A stretch of 62,582 bases of DNA from Candidatus Wolframiiraptor gerlachensis. GTDB lineage: Archaea; Thermoproteota; Nitrososphaeria_A; Caldarchaeales; Wolframiiraptoraceae. The stretch covers positions 24,001-86,582 of the forward strand of contig JAJPCT020000025.1 of the NCBI GenBank assembly GCA_021323375.2, in the 5' to 3' direction. Shown piece after piece: positions 61,674-62,582 of the stretch. The position numbers and the translations under genes are program-made. How positions within the stretch are numbered: the first letter of the stretch is position 1; each line of letters opens with the position of its first letter. The notes under the pieces were generated by a model. It was not told the origin of the DNA. It saw only the letters and a program-made list of their open reading frames with translations, and did not search any database.

Positions 61674-62114
61674 TTGGCGTATCATGTTTATGCGGGCTTG
61701 AGCGGCGAGTATGTTGCCAGGCTGAAGAGGAGGACTCTAAGCTTCCTTAGAGCGGTGGATCATGTTGATGATGCGGATCTCGCGGCCTTCTTCGCGGAGC
61801 AGGCCATGCAGCTTTACATCAAGGCAGTCCTGTATGAGCTTTTTGGGGAGAAGTTTAGAGGCCATGGGCTCAGGGAGCTTCTCGGGTTCTTGGCACAATA
61901 TTTGAAGAAAAGTGGTTATGAGGAATTATCAGAAAGGATAAGGAAGTTTGTGGATGAATATAGGGCCCAGCTCGCTCTCGCCGAGGAGGCGTATATTGGT
62001 GGGAGGTATGGTGAAGTGGATTATGATCGGAGGGATGTTGAGGCTTTGGTGAAGGTTGCAGATGAGTTGATCCGGTTATTGGATGAGGTGGTGGAGAGTG
62101 TCAAGCTGGGTTAG
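61674..62114 (+). CDS. HEPN-domain protein, pair 2
   Basis: 146 residues from TTG 61674, three bases after the first MNT stop. FFAEQAMQLYIKAVLYELF, FRGHGLRELLGFLAQYL and EEAYIGGRYGEVDYDRRDVE follow the HEPN pattern and align with the first copy. Longer than copy 1 by a C-terminal helix. No clear Rx4-6H motif. Confidence 0.85.
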   Translation: MAYHVYAGLSGEYVARLKRRTLSFLRAVDHVDDADLAAFFAEQAMQLYIKAVLYELFGEKFRGHGLRELLGFLAQYLKKSGYEELSERIRKFVDEYRAQLALAEEAYIGGRYGEVDYDRRDVEALVKVADELIRLLDEVVESVKLG

Positions 62115-62439
62115 GTATCATTTTAGGCATCTCAGGAGGTGGAGGGAGTATGCTGAGAGCATCTGCAGGGCTGCTAGAGATATTCTCGGCGAGAATGTCG
62201 AGGTCTATGTTATCGGCGGGGTTGCCGAGGGAAGAACCACAATCCTCAGCGACATAGATATCCTGATAGTTGCCGACATGCTCCCAAGAAATAGGAAGAG
62301 GCTTTATGGTGAGATTCTGGGAAGAGCGATTGACATGTATGGGCTTCCATGGGACGCACCAGTAGAACTACACATAACAGACAAGAAAAGAGCAAAAGAA
62401 TGTCTGAAAGGAAAACATATAAGAGTAAATGCTGATTGA
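62083..62439 (+). CDS. MNT-domain nucleotidyltransferase, pair 2
   Basis: 118 residues from ATG 62083 (GTG 62098 also possible). VYVIGGVAEGRTTILSDIDI has GG where pair 1 has GS, then the SDxD. The overlap with the upstream HEPN gene is 32 bases, the same as in pair 1. The stretch 62440-62582 is AT-rich with no gene visible. Confidence 0.85.
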   Translation: MRWWRVSSWVRYHFRHLRRWREYAESICRAARDILGENVEVYVIGGVAEGRTTILSDIDILIVADMLPRNRKRLYGEILGRAIDMYGLPWDAPVELHITDKKRAKECLKGKHIRVNAD

Positions 62440-62582
62440 AAGCATGTGTTTTATGTTGCTATTTTTTATGCATGTTTTAGCCTTCTATCCCAATTTTTGG
62501 GACAGATTTTGCTTTATCCCATAATATTTTCACACTTTTTCAGGATCTGGTGAGATAAAGGATTAAACCTAAATGTCATAGG

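Overview
The window looks like a gene-dense stretch of a thermophilic archaeal chromosome, probably a deep TACK lineage (Korarchaeota, Aigarchaeota or Bathyarchaeia-like). The evidence is archaeal housekeeping genes throughout (LSm, archaeal MAT, archaeal DnaG, Pelota, aIF1A, RIO1/RIO2, KH/Dim2, NucS, archaeal-type 5S and SRP RNAs), intron-containing tRNAs including a tRNA-Tyr with two introns, frequent GTG/TTG starts, and TATA boxes about 26 bases upstream of RNA genes. A D-family polymerase small subunit argues against the classical Thermoprotei orders, which lack PolD. The lineage call is inference; no marker phylogeny could be run.

Layout. 1-2.7 kb: RIO2 end, zinc-ribbon membrane protein, LSm, S-adenosylmethionine synthetase. 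2.7-4.7 kb: decayed island with a broken zinc-finger gene and a frameshifted IS110-like transposase ending in a long RNA-like palindrome; a second copy of that 3' end, without the transposase, sits at 54.7 kb just before the 5S rRNA. 4.7-9.1 kb: nucS, a four-CBS/HPF-like fusion, thrB-thrC (thrC frameshifted), tRNA-Arg. 9.1-11.6 kb: second decayed island around an intron-containing tRNA-Met. 11.6-33 kb: core genes (DUF763, proton-pumping pyrophosphatase, ferritin-like pair, two large helicases, UPF0282, GPT-type glycosyltransferase, MtnA, VIT-like proteins, Tmk, HD hydrolase). 33-36.5 kb: replication island with DP1 (PolD small subunit), Orc1/Cdc6 and, upstream of orc1, a non-coding region holding origin recognition boxes, a likely replication origin. 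36.5-42.2 kb: radical SAM/B12 protein, nucleotidyltransferase, MntP, Pelota, DnaG, a canonical C/D box sRNA. 42.6-45.4 kb: foreign-looking segment abutting tRNA-Tyr, with an unrecognised large protein, three tandem hairpins sharing one loop sequence, and an N-terminally reduced TnpB with a structured 3' end (candidate omega RNA). 45.7-61 kb: PhoU/AbrB regulator, transaldolase-like enzyme, homocitrate synthase-like enzyme, SRP RNA, TrpRS, Map, DUF1512, 5S rRNA, TtuA-like thiolase, site-2 protease, DNA-binding proteins, and the aIF1A-RIO1-KH ribosome biogenesis cluster. 61-62.4 kb: two consecutive HEPN-MNT pairs.

How parts fit: orc1-dp1 next to the putative origin with dnaG nearby form a replication neighbourhood; aIF1A-RIO1-KH plus RIO2 at the other end serve small-subunit maturation and initiation; thrB-thrC is a threonine operon. 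The least explained material lies in the mobile-element-related islands, especially the IS110-like 3' palindrome in two copies (with a compensatory base change) and the 42.8-45.3 kb segment.
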